From a virus, in the IMG/VR virus record IMGVR_UViG_3300049893_002485, positions 1 through 30,282 of that record: 30,282 nucleotides of DNA. One strand, 5' to 3'. Shown in pieces: positions 1-9,529 of this stretch (position 1 is the first letter of the stretch; every line of letters begins with the position of its first letter). A program made the translations under genes and the position numbers. The notes under the pieces are model-generated. The model was not told the DNA's origin. It did not search any database and was given only the letters and a program-made list of their open reading frames with translations.

Positions 1-1996
1 ATTCCTGTAATATCTCTCTGGCAACACCTGGGTCTGTAATATAGGCACCATACTCTTTACCCGTGCCACTCATCACTATGGCTCCGCGTTTGCGGATAAC
101 CGTAACGCTTGAACCTATATCATGATTTTGCTGAAACACATAAGCAGGATCAAGTTGCAATGTACTGGCAGTAGGCTTATATAGTATCCTAACAGGCCCT
201 TCCTGAAACTCTGTGCCGAAGTCAAATATAGCAAAAGATTCTTGGTCTGCGATATTGTTCGACGGATCAATAGGCAGCGTCCTGACATTATTGCCGGCTT
301 TAATTTCCGCCTGAATGGTAGATGTAAGAGATGATAGAACAAAAGCGGCATTTAGATCCCACATATATGGACCCAATATATTGGTATCGAGCTGCGATGT
401 TGTTAGGTAGGCAATGCTGCCCTCATTAGACATGCCAACTCTTTCAACTCGACATACCCCACCCGTGTTGGTCCCAGCTGGACCAGCGGCATCATAGGTA
501 AAAGAAGTCGATGTTGGAGTCGTCTTAATTATAAAGGTTCCATTCATAGTTGCATCCGTCGCCGTATCCTGGACTCGGACACCCTCACCTACGTTGAATC
601 CATGCGGGGTTGCAGTCGTCACTGTAACCGTGGTTCCAACCCGCGTTGCTGAAGACACAACACTCTCGTGTACACCCGCTGCATCTGGGAGATCTGGGGT
701 GATACCACTGAGTGTGTTTCCGCTTTTTGAAGTGTATGAATATATCTGTCTTTTATCAAATCGTGTATTAAAATCCTTAGTTAGGACTTGATCTTCGGAG
801 ATAGTTAGAACGTGTGTCTGAACCTCTTGCAGCTCTTGTAGGACAAACTGTCCGCCGTTAAGCGGCCAATCAGCAGCATTAGCAATTTCAAGAGAGGTTG
901 CACTAAGTCTATTAATAACTCTTTCTGAAAAACCATTAACATGAGCGGATCCGACTAGACTTCTCTTAACTACTGGAGGAGAGGCAGGCATCTCTACGAT
1001 GATTTCGCCGGGAGAAACCTCCCAGACGACAGATCGTGAGTTGTTGGTGTATATCACCAACTTTAGAGGATTCATGAATTTTAGAGCTGTTGTAGCACTA
1101 TGGGTGTGAACCCCAGCCGTACCAAACAGGTTTACAAAAGTAAAAGACGAGTTAGCAAGATCTATACTCTTGATAACAAAGGATCCCTGATTACCTGGGA
1201 TATCAATTATCACAACATTCCCAACTTCTACCTGATTTAGGTTGGGCGTGGGTCCGCTGATATGCTGAAATGTCATCGTGTCACCGATCTTGGTTATAGA
1301 CCAAGTGGTACCAAGACTAGCTCCAGCTCCATTTATGAAACCCTTAAACCTGAGAGCAATATCTGCTCTACCACCAAGAATCTGTACAGATCCTTTTGCA
1401 CCGACAGTGTTGGTGAATAGTCTAATAAATTTCTTCTTCTGAATTCTGTCATCAAATACAACTGCAAAACTATGGTTTGCCTGCCTATTTATGGCACCAA
1501 CAACTTCTTCAGCTGTAGCCGCAGCAATATTTGTGAAATCAGCACTTTTAAATATAATTCTCTCGCTGTTTGTCTGGTCTATCTTATATTCTAGTTCCCA
1601 GCCATCTACAAGTGAAAATGGTGCGGCGCTCTCAGATTGCGTAAAGGATGTGGTAGTCTCCTTGAAGAAGAAAATATCAAGAAGCATATCCATAACAAGT
1701 TTAACCTGCTTTGGTTGATAAGCCAAAACAGGTATATACCTTCTAAAATCTGCGTCTTGCATACCGACGAAACGAGGACGTGAGACCTTATAGTTGGCGC
1801 CAAGTCTATCGATATATGGGCGAGAAGCTGTCTTTATGAAAAACTGTTTTCTAACTTCTTCAGTAAGATCTGCGAGGTTTTGATCTGATTCCCCTAGCGC
1901 TTCAACCAAAGCCTTCCAATTAGGATTTTGACGAGTCCGGAAAAACCTCGGTAACTCGTCGTGAATCCTATCGATTTTAGACTTATTGTTGGCCAT
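1..1996 (-). CDS. Putative baseplate/tail protein (tail-protein-I position), 3' end missing
   Basis: This reading frame opens at the ATG at 1996-1994 and stays open for at least 665 codons to the window edge, so its C-terminus is missing. It starts one base after the stop of the baseplate J gene, so translation is probably coupled; no strong Shine-Dalgarno is visible. The N-terminal ~110 residues (IDRIHDELPRFF, then YIDRLGANYKVSRPRF and DADFRRYIP) resemble the opening of tail protein I or J-type wedge proteins, in which an 'LD..G' motif is followed by a charged 'FR.RI' segment. Later come beta-rich modules, including a 'VTTATPHGFNVGEGVRV...GTF.I' motif common in phage tail proteins and an 'F..NIAAATAEEVVGAIN' module also found in the upstream J protein. 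In P2-like phages gene I follows J, where it helps to attach tail fibres. The role is inferred from position and weak motifs. Confidence 0.75.
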   Translation of the reverse strand, partial: MANNKSKIDRIHDELPRFFRTRQNPNWKALVEALGESDQNLADLTEEVRKQFFIKTASRPYIDRLGANYKVSRPRFVGMQDADFRRYIPVLAYQPKQVKLVMDMLLDIFFFKETTTSFTQSESAAPFSLVDGWELEYKIDQTNSERIIFKSADFTNIAAATAEEVVGAINRQANHSFAVVFDDRIQKKKFIRLFTNTVGAKGSVQILGGRADIALRFKGFINGAGASLGTTWSITKIGDTMTFQHISGPTPNLNQVEVGNVVIIDIPGNQGSFVIKSIDLANSSFTFVNLFGTAGVHTHSATTALKFMNPLKLVIYTNNSRSVVWEVSPGEIIVEMPASPPVVKRSLVGSAHVNGFSERVINRLSATSLEIANAADWPLNGGQFVLQELQEVQTHVLTISEDQVLTKDFNTRFDKRQIYSYTSKSGNTLSGITPDLPDAAGVHESVVSSATRVGTTVTVTTATPHGFNVGEGVRVQDTATDATMNGTFIIKTTPTSTSFTYDAAGPAGTNTGGVCRVERVGMSNEGSIAYLTTSQLDTNILGPYMWDLNAAFVLSSLTSTIQAEIKAGNNVRTLPIDPSNNIADQESFAIFDFGTEFQEGPVRILYKPTASTLQLDPAYVFQQNHDIGSSVTVIRKRGAIVMSGTGKEYGAYITDPGVAREILQE

Positions 1997-1997
1997 C

Positions 1998-4900
1998 TTA
2001 TGCTACGCTTATATCTGCAGGTTCGATAAACGCCCGCTCATTATCTGATACAGGGATTCTTCCCTCGGTTGTCGCTAGTGGTGAGCTAACTGTAACAGCT
2101 TCTACACCAGATATACCCATAACTTTAACAATTACTTCTGCTGTTATCACGTCTGCACCAACGCCTAGTTGGTTGATGTAATTGATTATAGCAGACTTAA
2201 TATCATTTGTGACATCGTTTAGGTTTACGCCCTTATTAGTTGTAACCTGAAGAGTCATTGTTACACGCTTGATTAGAGGAGGAAGCGTCTCGATAACGCC
2301 GCCGATTGCTCGTCGGCCAGGATATGTAATAGAGTCTGGCTCATATCCATCTACTATACGCTGAACAGTACGCATTAGTCCTGTGTAGTAAGTATACCCA
2401 TCAATACCAGTCGTAACATCGACAGAGTAAGATAGTTTGCCAACCGGGATAATTTTAGAACCATTTGCCTGAGAAACTTTATACACCCTGGTAGCAGGAG
2501 TCATGAAGATCTGACGGCGATTCTCATTAAAGACATCGATAGCTGTGTGCTCAACTCTACGAAGAGACCTATAGGTGTTGTTTTCACCCTCTAGGATAAA
2601 GTATCCTAGGTTACTTACAGATATCTTTCTAGCACTCTGAGATATGCCTGCAGAGTTACTAACTCTGACAAATGGTCTACAATCAGAGGTCGTACCAACC
2701 TGTGTCACCGTGAATGTGCCTGAATTAACAGTGCTAAACCAGTTAACATCGGAGATGTTGTCAACAAACAGCTGATCGTCAATTCTTGCTGAATCGCCTT
2801 CAAAGATCTGAACATCCTCTGTGCTCTTAAGAACCACGCCCTTATTGACATCAGAGTTTTGGTCAAAAGACACACCGCGAGAAGATGAAGTTGTCCCCTG
2901 ATAGTTTGCACCAAGGGTTATAGATGTTGCATCGCTAAAGGATGTTCCGTTTCTCGATATAACCTGGCGATACTGCGTATCAGCATCTTCTTCCTTCTTA
3001 ACCCAGTCACCATAGTTTAAGTTCTTAAATTTACCAGCTGTACCGGTGATTGTATTTAAGTTAGAGGTCCAGTCAACTGTCTGATTGAGGTTGTTGAATG
3101 GAGTTAGAGTGTCGAGTTGCTCTACTGCAATCTCATTCTGGAAGATGATAGAGTCATTCGTCAAACCAACAATCCTAAACGTACCTGAGTTGCTGCTAGA
3201 GAAAGTTTCTCCAGTAAGATAGAGAAGATCGTCTACCGCTGCACCGCAGTCGATAAACCCAGGAGCGTCACCGTCTATGTGACGTAGTTTATATAGGCTA
3301 TTGAAACCTAGTGACTCTATGCTATAGCGCGTTGGTGTTCTGCTTGTCTTAATGACGTGGCCATTCGCATAAGTATTCACAAGTGGGAGAGCACCGGTTA
3401 GTGGTCCCGTGTAGGTAAACTGCGTAGGACTGAGAACTGATACAACTGTTACACTGAAATCGCTTGCAGACAAGTCGTTGTCAGAGATCGTTGCTACATC
3501 AGCCTCTTTAAGGTTGTGTGGCACCAATGTAGTTACTGTATAAGTTGTGCTTAAGTTTGGTGCAGTAATCTGAACGATAGCTGCTTTAGCCGAGTGCTTA
3601 AGATTCCAGCGAATAATAGGCGATGGCACGATGCCGACATTTCCTGTGCCAACAGCTTGATCCACCATGCTGACACCGCTAGGGTTGACGACATCGATAT
3701 ATCGTGATGAGGCATTTACATTTATGATTGGTAGACCAGCAACATTTGCATCGCCAGGATTCTTAGCCTTATTGCCGCTACTCCATCCGCTTCCGAAAGT
3801 GCCGTAGGCACATAGCAGATCGCCCGCGACAACGTCATCCAGGTTTGCTCCCTGTGTTTGTGCACTATCGAATAGCGCAGTAAACGGAGCGTTTGCCTGA
3901 AGAGCTATAGACATAGCGGAGACAATCTCATCTTCCGTATTAGAAGACAAGATGCTCACTTTAATCTTGTTAGTCGCAGAAACATAGGTTGCTCCAGTGG
4001 GAGCAGTATTGTCGCCGTCTACTGAGAACCACACGGCGAATGTTACACCTGATGCACTTCTAAAGGTAAAGTAGTCGCCCTGAGTAGGAACACCGCTAAC
4101 TGTTAGGGTGAGTGCTTGTTTGGTTGTTGGTGATCCAAGTGTAATCGAGCTAAATTGTAGATTTGTTGCATCCGTGATACCGGCAGCAATCTCGTCATCG
4201 GGTCCGATAGAGGCTGCGCCGTTAACTTTGGCTGTGATACTGAATACTGAACCACCATCATTATGTGTCCAACGCCAGACAGTTCCAGCAGGGCGACCAT
4301 AAGTAGAAGATTGATCTGCGATAGTCCAGCGAACATACTGGCCAAATTGAGTATCTTTGTAGTTCCAGCGATACTCCACATTGCTACCAGTTCCTTTGAA
4401 TACATCTATTGTGTCGCTTAGCTGTAAACGAGACTGGCGTTTTGCAGACTGTGAGTTAACAACTTCTACGTAATCACCTTTTGTCAATGTGACAGGGAAA
4501 GCAGCAGTCTTGACTTCTAAATAGTCTTTGCTAGCTCCTGGTGATACTTGGCCATCTCCATGGATAGAGAGCTCGATGTTGTTTGCGTTTCCGCCGACGA
4601 CCTCAACCGCACCAAGTGAGCCGAGTTGTTTAGACTTAATTTGAACTTTTCTAATAGCACTAGAGATCGCGATATCAGAGACAATCGGTAGCTGAGATAG
4701 AGCTTTTTGTGTAAAGTGGTGATACACATTGTTTAGTGTAACGGGCACTAGTTTAAAGAACTCACCAAGATCAGCAGTATCATGGTTTGGTGCACTATCT
4801 AGTGAATAAGCAGAAGGTGCTACACCCTGAAGTATTAGGGCTTTCTTTAGTGCAAAGTTGGGACTGGTGTTCTCAAATTGTTTAACCCAGCTTAAGCCAT

Positions 4901-7900
4901 CATATAGTTTAACGTATCCATTAATTAGATTTGCTGGATCAGGGTCATGTCCATAGGATAGAGACACACTGTAATCGTTGATTCCGGCTGGCGTATACTC
5001 TTCGTCGCGTGTTGCTTTAGTGATTGGGTTAACCCCGCTCACTGATGCAGCATAGAGAATTTTGCTGCTAGCATTAATCTTGCTAACGATATCTGATACA
5101 GAGGTATTGATCAGCGGGAAGATGAGAACAGATGTGGCTATAGAGATAGTCTCTGGTCCCGCATTTGTGCCATTGGTCGTGCTGACGCTGTGAACAGTGC
5201 CTGCTGCAGGAGTTGGTCTATTGCCATTCGCTGCATCTGTGACAGTGATTACGTTAGATAGAACAGTGGCAGACGCATAGGCCGCATCACCATTTACAAC
5301 TACTGCAGTCTTGGTGGCAACAGTGCTTGCACTATCGCCAGCATTAACCGTACTAATCCTAACAGCGCGAGATGCACCATGGAGAGGCATAGGTGTAACG
5401 CCTGTAACGTCATACCAGAATGCTACAGTTCCAGCTGCATCAGCTAGAACAAAGTACTTACCATCGATGCTCGATGGGTTTGATCCCGTGGTAAGTATCG
5501 ACGCGGTAAGCGTCGCACCTAGGTTTCCTACAGTAGGAGTGCCAAAGAAGCCCTGATCTACGTTAGTTACCGTAACAGTTGTTCCACCAGCTACTGCTGT
5601 AAACTCAGGATCAGCCTCGATTGCGGCTGCAGTCTTAGCAGCAACAGTGATGTCTGAATCGCTCCCTAAAGCCTTAACTACGATAATGCGATTGGCACCA
5701 CCATAAGAGCTTGGCGCACCAACAATGTTATCTGTATCAAATACTACGGCAACCTTGCCTGCAGAGTCATAGAGTTCGAAGTATTCGTCATCATTGATGT
5801 CGGATAAGGTTCCACTAACGTGTGTAAAGCCAGAGAATTGAGCCACAGTGGCAGTACCAACAACATCTGCAACAGTTGTAACAGTACTAACCTCAGGAGA
5901 GCCGACTCCTGTCACTGAGCCATCGGGGTTGTGGACGTCTACATACTTGAGAACGTTGCTAACACCCTTAATCCTAAATGTCCCGCGATTAGCGGCGCTA
6001 ACACCAGAATCAGCAAGCATACTGATTATGTCGCCAACCACAACAGTCGACAGGTTTGTTCCTGGATTTGAGAATGTCAGGCGATAGTCATCTCCGCCGA
6101 GGGAAGATACTGCAATCGTGTCTCCAGCTGTGACGCCGGTAGCCTTAACAGCACCTGAACCAAAAGTGTATGTGCTTAAGGTGTAGTCTGGCGTAGTGTC
6201 ATGAGAGATTGTGTTGCTCTGATTTGGAAAAGTAGGATATTCGATACGGAAACGATAGTTATCGCCGTGAGGTCCGTATTCTCGAGCGCGAACAAGAAGT
6301 GCACCGCCGCCAGATGTTGCTCCGCCAGATACATACCAGTTGCGAGATCTCATCCATACTGCGTAGTCTTTAAACTCTGTCTTGTTTGTGCTCTTGCCCC
6401 AAACCTGCAAACTCGAGAATGTAATTCCTGGCTCATTGTCTGCGTCATAGGCAGAGAATGAGATATTTGTAGGAGGAAAGCTGCTGCTTACTCGACCTGT
6501 TCTAGACATCTTAATGTCGATAGTCTTGGCTACAGAGTCCTGATCCAAGATGAGGACAATACTGTCCTCAGAGTTGATAGATGTAGGTCTTACTAAGTTG
6601 AAACGATCATTGGTGCTGTAGTCCATCAGTGTGCGAGGTAGGGCATGCTGTGTTCCGACTGCGTCACCTGATAGCTTATCTCGAATAGAGCGATAATGAC
6701 CTTTATTATTACCATCTAGGTTGTTTATTAGGTCATCAAAATCTACCACAGACGCATTTAGGCTGTCAGTAGACTGTAGTTGTTCACTATATGTATCCAC
6801 GCCCTCTGTGCCAGGCGTCGCATCAGAAGTAAGTGTTCCTGTTCTATCTGCGTATGTAACACGGTCTAGCCAGACATTTTTGCCAGAAATACCATCTGCA
6901 TTAAGTGCGGTTGGATCAGTTATCTTAAAGAATGAGATGGCGTCTTTACTAGAAACCCTATTAGCTATATGCGATGGGTTTCCACTTTGTTCACTTTGTT
7001 CGCTAGGAAATAAAAGTGTTGAATTACCAGTAGAGATGGGTAGCGCGATACTGCCACTGTCTTCTGTAGTTGAGGTAATCTTTACAGAGCTTGTCTTAAA
7101 GATAGAGGCTTTAGCATTTACGATGGTGCTGTTGATCGTATCAACAATATTCTGTATAGTTGCAGATGCTGGAACGGCCGTGAATGAGCCTTTCCACAGC
7201 TGAGGGTATTTATCGGATTTGAATACCTGAATATCTTCAGAAGCAAGAACGGTGTGTGATCCAGGCACGATTCCAACATTCTTGACTTCTACATAGGAAT
7301 CAGTACCTGCTAGAGTGTGTTCGCCCTTAGCGACAATCTTATATAGTCCACAGTTGGCAGGATCGATCCAGGATCCAACTCCGCGACTCACGATATATAT
7401 GAAATCGTGCGGCTGTGCCATATCGAATGAAGCAAGGGAGTCAGAGGTCAGCCTCATGACATTGCTTCCTTGATCGCTGACGACAATCGTGTTGCCGATC
7501 GCAATACCCATACCAGCACGAGGGGAGACACTTGCTGCATCCGCTACTAATAGTAGCTCTGCTGCTCGACCATTGGGATCTGTCGATACGTTGAAGTTTC
7601 CAGTGATGGTGGAAGTAGATATGAAATTACCCTTCGCATCATCTGTACCTGCGGTGATAGAGTCGCCCGCAGTGATATCTGTCAAGATGCGAAGATTGCC
7701 GGTCTGCCTATTCAACTGAAAGTCAGAGTTCTGACCAGTCGCCGATGTTTCCTGATTGCTAAACATCTTATCAAAATAAGTACCGCCCTCAATAACGAGT
7801 GAAGAAGACGATCCTGATTTGTTAGATACTATCTGCATTCTGCCACTAGAAGTAGCGGTTGCCGTGATGCCAGCATACTTATTGTTGAAGGCCGTAACCC

Positions 7901-9521
7901 AATCACTCAACACAAGTGATGCGAATGGGGTTCCGCCGAAATCAGTAGTACTAAAGCCTCTATCTTGTGGCGGGGTTCCGTCTACAGATATAACCAAATC
8001 ACCTGCGGCAATAATGTTCCAAGATGAGAATGGCGTAGTTAGTAGAGTAGCAGCTTTCTGCTCTTCGTTAAGCAGGGTGTTGTTTTGATATAGGCGGATG
8101 TATGAGTACTTGTTATTAGGAAACTTAAGTACGCTGTTTGCAAAAAGAAGAGGGTCATCCGTAGCCTTAAGCGGAGACACCTGAATAATCTCTACTGCAT
8201 GGTTTACAGGAAAGAGAAGGATTCGGGAAGAGGTCTTTGTAAAAGTCGCCTTAAAGCTAGTTGACTGATCATTTATAGCCACAATTATCTCAGAGATAGT
8301 TGCGGCTGCAATATTTAAGAACTGTGAAGCTGTGAATGTGACTGCTTCTTCTACACCGTCAATAAGTACGCGAAGCTGCATTCCTTCAGTAATTTGGAAT
8401 GGGCCATCGATAGTATTGATGACCTGAGGACGAGGTAGAGGATAGTTTGCTAGCTGAAGAAATTCCTCGTTACCGGAAGCATCGTTTAAGAGAACGTCAA
8501 CCGATTGACCGGTGTACGAAGGCTGAAACCCGCTACCATCATCGATGTATAGAATCGAAGGGTCGCCGACCACAGGTGGCTCAGTGATCGATGCAGAGGC
8601 TACTTGTTTGCCGTCTTCAGAGTCAGAGATACCAATGATTGCAGATATGATGGCTGCGCTTGTTCCGCGAGCCAGCGTGTTAGCATATGACTTAATTCTC
8701 TCCCTGAACGCGTCATCAGTCTCAACATCTCTACCGTCAGATAGAGCTGAAGTATTAGAGACTACTGCACCAGTAAATGGAGTAGATGTAAAGCTAGTGA
8801 TGGTGTTGATGCCAGCATTATTTTGAGAACCTGATAGAACAGATGTTATGCTCACATTGGCTATAGTGTCTTCCCCAGAAGGAATAACAGCATCCCTGAG
8901 CGTCCTAAATTCAATACTAGGATTCTGGTTGTTGGCTGGTATGAATACTGCCGTGCCGGCAGATATCAGGCGATCTGCTGTTCCCTGTGCATCTACGACC
9001 ACATCAGAGATGAGGTGGTCTTTCTGTAGCGCGGATCCAAGAGCGATAGTAAAAAATGAACCGTTGTTGGTGATGCTGGTATATGGAATGGGGCCTTCAA
9101 AGTTATCCGTGCCCCTACCAATAAATAGATTGCCAGTTGGAGACCACTCTGATGCATTGTTTACATAAATGACTGTAGATCCGGCAATAGGTGGTGTCTT
9201 GACTTGATATAGTCCGGTGCTTCGCTTAGAGATACTACTATCACTAATAGTTACAAAGCCGGTCGCTCGTTGAGCCGGAGTTCTAACTAGTCCAAAGTCA
9301 GCACCCCGAGCATCAAGGTCATTATTCCTGGTGGCATCAATGTTTAACAGTTCAAGAACATTCAAGATAGATGCATTATTCTCAAAGTCGACTTGAGCAG
9401 CGGCTTCAAGAATAGAGAGTAGTACCGACCCAGGATTTACGTCGTTAAGAGGCGTGTCTGCGATTATTTTTCGCACCATTTCGCCGAGAATCTGATTATA
9501 ACTTCTGATATCTATTGCCAT
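1998..9521 (-). CDS. Giant baseplate J-like wedge protein (2507 aa)
   Basis: The two ends of this protein look like a Baseplate_J (P2 gpJ / T4 gp6-like) wedge subunit. Residues ~1-330 contain NPGSVLLSILEAAAQ, LDARGADFGLVR and the hallmark ETDDAFRERIKSYAN with LARGTSAAI. Residues ~2365-2507 contain a GYEPDSITYPGRRAIGG segment and the usual C-terminal alternation of hydrophobic strands ending GISGVEAVTVSSP. J proteins are usually ~300-600 aa; here about 2000 residues of beta-rich, Ser/Thr/Asn-rich sequence sit between the two halves and include repeated modules (separate entries). Gp6-type proteins form the wedge ring that opens when the sheath contracts. The ATG at 9521 has an AAGG-type ribosome site about 8 bases upstream and lies 8 bases after the previous stop. 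The family call is secure; the role of the insert is unknown. Confidence 0.92.
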   Translation of the reverse strand: MAIDIRSYNQILGEMVRKIIADTPLNDVNPGSVLLSILEAAAQVDFENNASILNVLELLNIDATRNNDLDARGADFGLVRTPAQRATGFVTISDSSISKRSTGLYQVKTPPIAGSTVIYVNNASEWSPTGNLFIGRGTDNFEGPIPYTSITNNGSFFTIALGSALQKDHLISDVVVDAQGTADRLISAGTAVFIPANNQNPSIEFRTLRDAVIPSGEDTIANVSITSVLSGSQNNAGINTITSFTSTPFTGAVVSNTSALSDGRDVETDDAFRERIKSYANTLARGTSAAIISAIIGISDSEDGKQVASASITEPPVVGDPSILYIDDGSGFQPSYTGQSVDVLLNDASGNEEFLQLANYPLPRPQVINTIDGPFQITEGMQLRVLIDGVEEAVTFTASQFLNIAAATISEIIVAINDQSTSFKATFTKTSSRILLFPVNHAVEIIQVSPLKATDDPLLFANSVLKFPNNKYSYIRLYQNNTLLNEEQKAATLLTTPFSSWNIIAAGDLVISVDGTPPQDRGFSTTDFGGTPFASLVLSDWVTAFNNKYAGITATATSSGRMQIVSNKSGSSSSLVIEGGTYFDKMFSNQETSATGQNSDFQLNRQTGNLRILTDITAGDSITAGTDDAKGNFISTSTITGNFNVSTDPNGRAAELLLVADAASVSPRAGMGIAIGNTIVVSDQGSNVMRLTSDSLASFDMAQPHDFIYIVSRGVGSWIDPANCGLYKIVAKGEHTLAGTDSYVEVKNVGIVPGSHTVLASEDIQVFKSDKYPQLWKGSFTAVPASATIQNIVDTINSTIVNAKASIFKTSSVKITSTTEDSGSIALPISTGNSTLLFPSEQSEQSGNPSHIANRVSSKDAISFFKITDPTALNADGISGKNVWLDRVTYADRTGTLTSDATPGTEGVDTYSEQLQSTDSLNASVVDFDDLINNLDGNNKGHYRSIRDKLSGDAVGTQHALPRTLMDYSTNDRFNLVRPTSINSEDSIVLILDQDSVAKTIDIKMSRTGRVSSSFPPTNISFSAYDADNEPGITFSSLQVWGKSTNKTEFKDYAVWMRSRNWYVSGGATSGGGALLVRAREYGPHGDNYRFRIEYPTFPNQSNTISHDTTPDYTLSTYTFGSGAVKATGVTAGDTIAVSSLGGDDYRLTFSNPGTNLSTVVVGDIISMLADSGVSAANRGTFRIKGVSNVLKYVDVHNPDGSVTGVGSPEVSTVTTVADVVGTATVAQFSGFTHVSGTLSDINDDEYFELYDSAGKVAVVFDTDNIVGAPSSYGGANRIIVVKALGSDSDITVAAKTAAAIEADPEFTAVAGGTTVTVTNVDQGFFGTPTVGNLGATLTASILTTGSNPSSIDGKYFVLADAAGTVAFWYDVTGVTPMPLHGASRAVRISTVNAGDSASTVATKTAVVVNGDAAYASATVLSNVITVTDAANGNRPTPAAGTVHSVSTTNGTNAGPETISIATSVLIFPLINTSVSDIVSKINASSKILYAASVSGVNPITKATRDEEYTPAGINDYSVSLSYGHDPDPANLINGYVKLYDGLSWVKQFENTSPNFALKKALILQGVAPSAYSLDSAPNHDTADLGEFFKLVPVTLNNVYHHFTQKALSQLPIVSDIAISSAIRKVQIKSKQLGSLGAVEVVGGNANNIELSIHGDGQVSPGASKDYLEVKTAAFPVTLTKGDYVEVVNSQSAKRQSRLQLSDTIDVFKGTGSNVEYRWNYKDTQFGQYVRWTIADQSSTYGRPAGTVWRWTHNDGGSVFSITAKVNGAASIGPDDEIAAGITDATNLQFSSITLGSPTTKQALTLTVSGVPTQGDYFTFRSASGVTFAVWFSVDGDNTAPTGATYVSATNKIKVSILSSNTEDEIVSAMSIALQANAPFTALFDSAQTQGANLDDVVAGDLLCAYGTFGSGWSSGNKAKNPGDANVAGLPIINVNASSRYIDVVNPSGVSMVDQAVGTGNVGIVPSPIIRWNLKHSAKAAIVQITAPNLSTTYTVTTLVPHNLKEADVATISDNDLSASDFSVTVVSVLSPTQFTYTGPLTGALPLVNTYANGHVIKTSRTPTRYSIESLGFNSLYKLRHIDGDAPGFIDCGAAVDDLLYLTGETFSSSNSGTFRIVGLTNDSIIFQNEIAVEQLDTLTPFNNLNQTVDWTSNLNTITGTAGKFKNLNYGDWVKKEEDADTQYRQVISRNGTSFSDATSITLGANYQGTTSSSRGVSFDQNSDVNKGVVLKSTEDVQIFEGDSARIDDQLFVDNISDVNWFSTVNSGTFTVTQVGTTSDCRPFVRVSNSAGISQSARKISVSNLGYFILEGENNTYRSLRRVEHTAIDVFNENRRQIFMTPATRVYKVSQANGSKIIPVGKLSYSVDVTTGIDGYTYYTGLMRTVQRIVDGYEPDSITYPGRRAIGGVIETLPPLIKRVTMTLQVTTNKGVNLNDVTNDIKSAIINYINQLGVGADVITAEVIVKVMGISGVEAVTVSSPLATTEGRIPVSDNERAFIEPADISVA
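3835..4083 (-). repeat. Third, more diverged copy of the ~85-aa J module
   Basis: Residues ~1813-1895 begin GDYFTFRSASGVTFAVWFS and continue with a NKIKVSI strand, a DEIVSAMSIALQ helix and AFTALF-type residues. This is the same plan as the two copies at ~1244-1434, but with an extra residue or two in the first hairpin. Boundaries are approximate. Confidence 0.5.
5220..5790 (-). repeat. Two adjacent copies of a ~85-aa module inside the J protein
   Basis: Residues ~1244-1327 (starting DEYFELYDSAGKVAVVFD) and ~1352-1434 (starting GKYFVLADAAGTVAFWYD) align through a common plan. Each has a YF.L.D.AG.VA..(F/Y)D strand pair, an 11-17 residue turn, a basic I.V strand, a D....VA.KTA helix ending in 'A', and a closing VTVT(N/D) strand. 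Boundaries are approximate because they were read by eye. The copies are diverged rather than recent duplicates. Confidence 0.65.
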
Positions 9522-9529
9522 TTTATACC

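Noticed and set aside
6721-7203. 160-aa open frame on the plus strand
   Set aside because: It lies wholly opposite the J gene, has no ribosome site, and its composition mirrors the antisense of Ser/Thr/Ala-rich coding sequence. The same applies to other plus-strand frames opposite minus-strand genes up to 27.9 kb.
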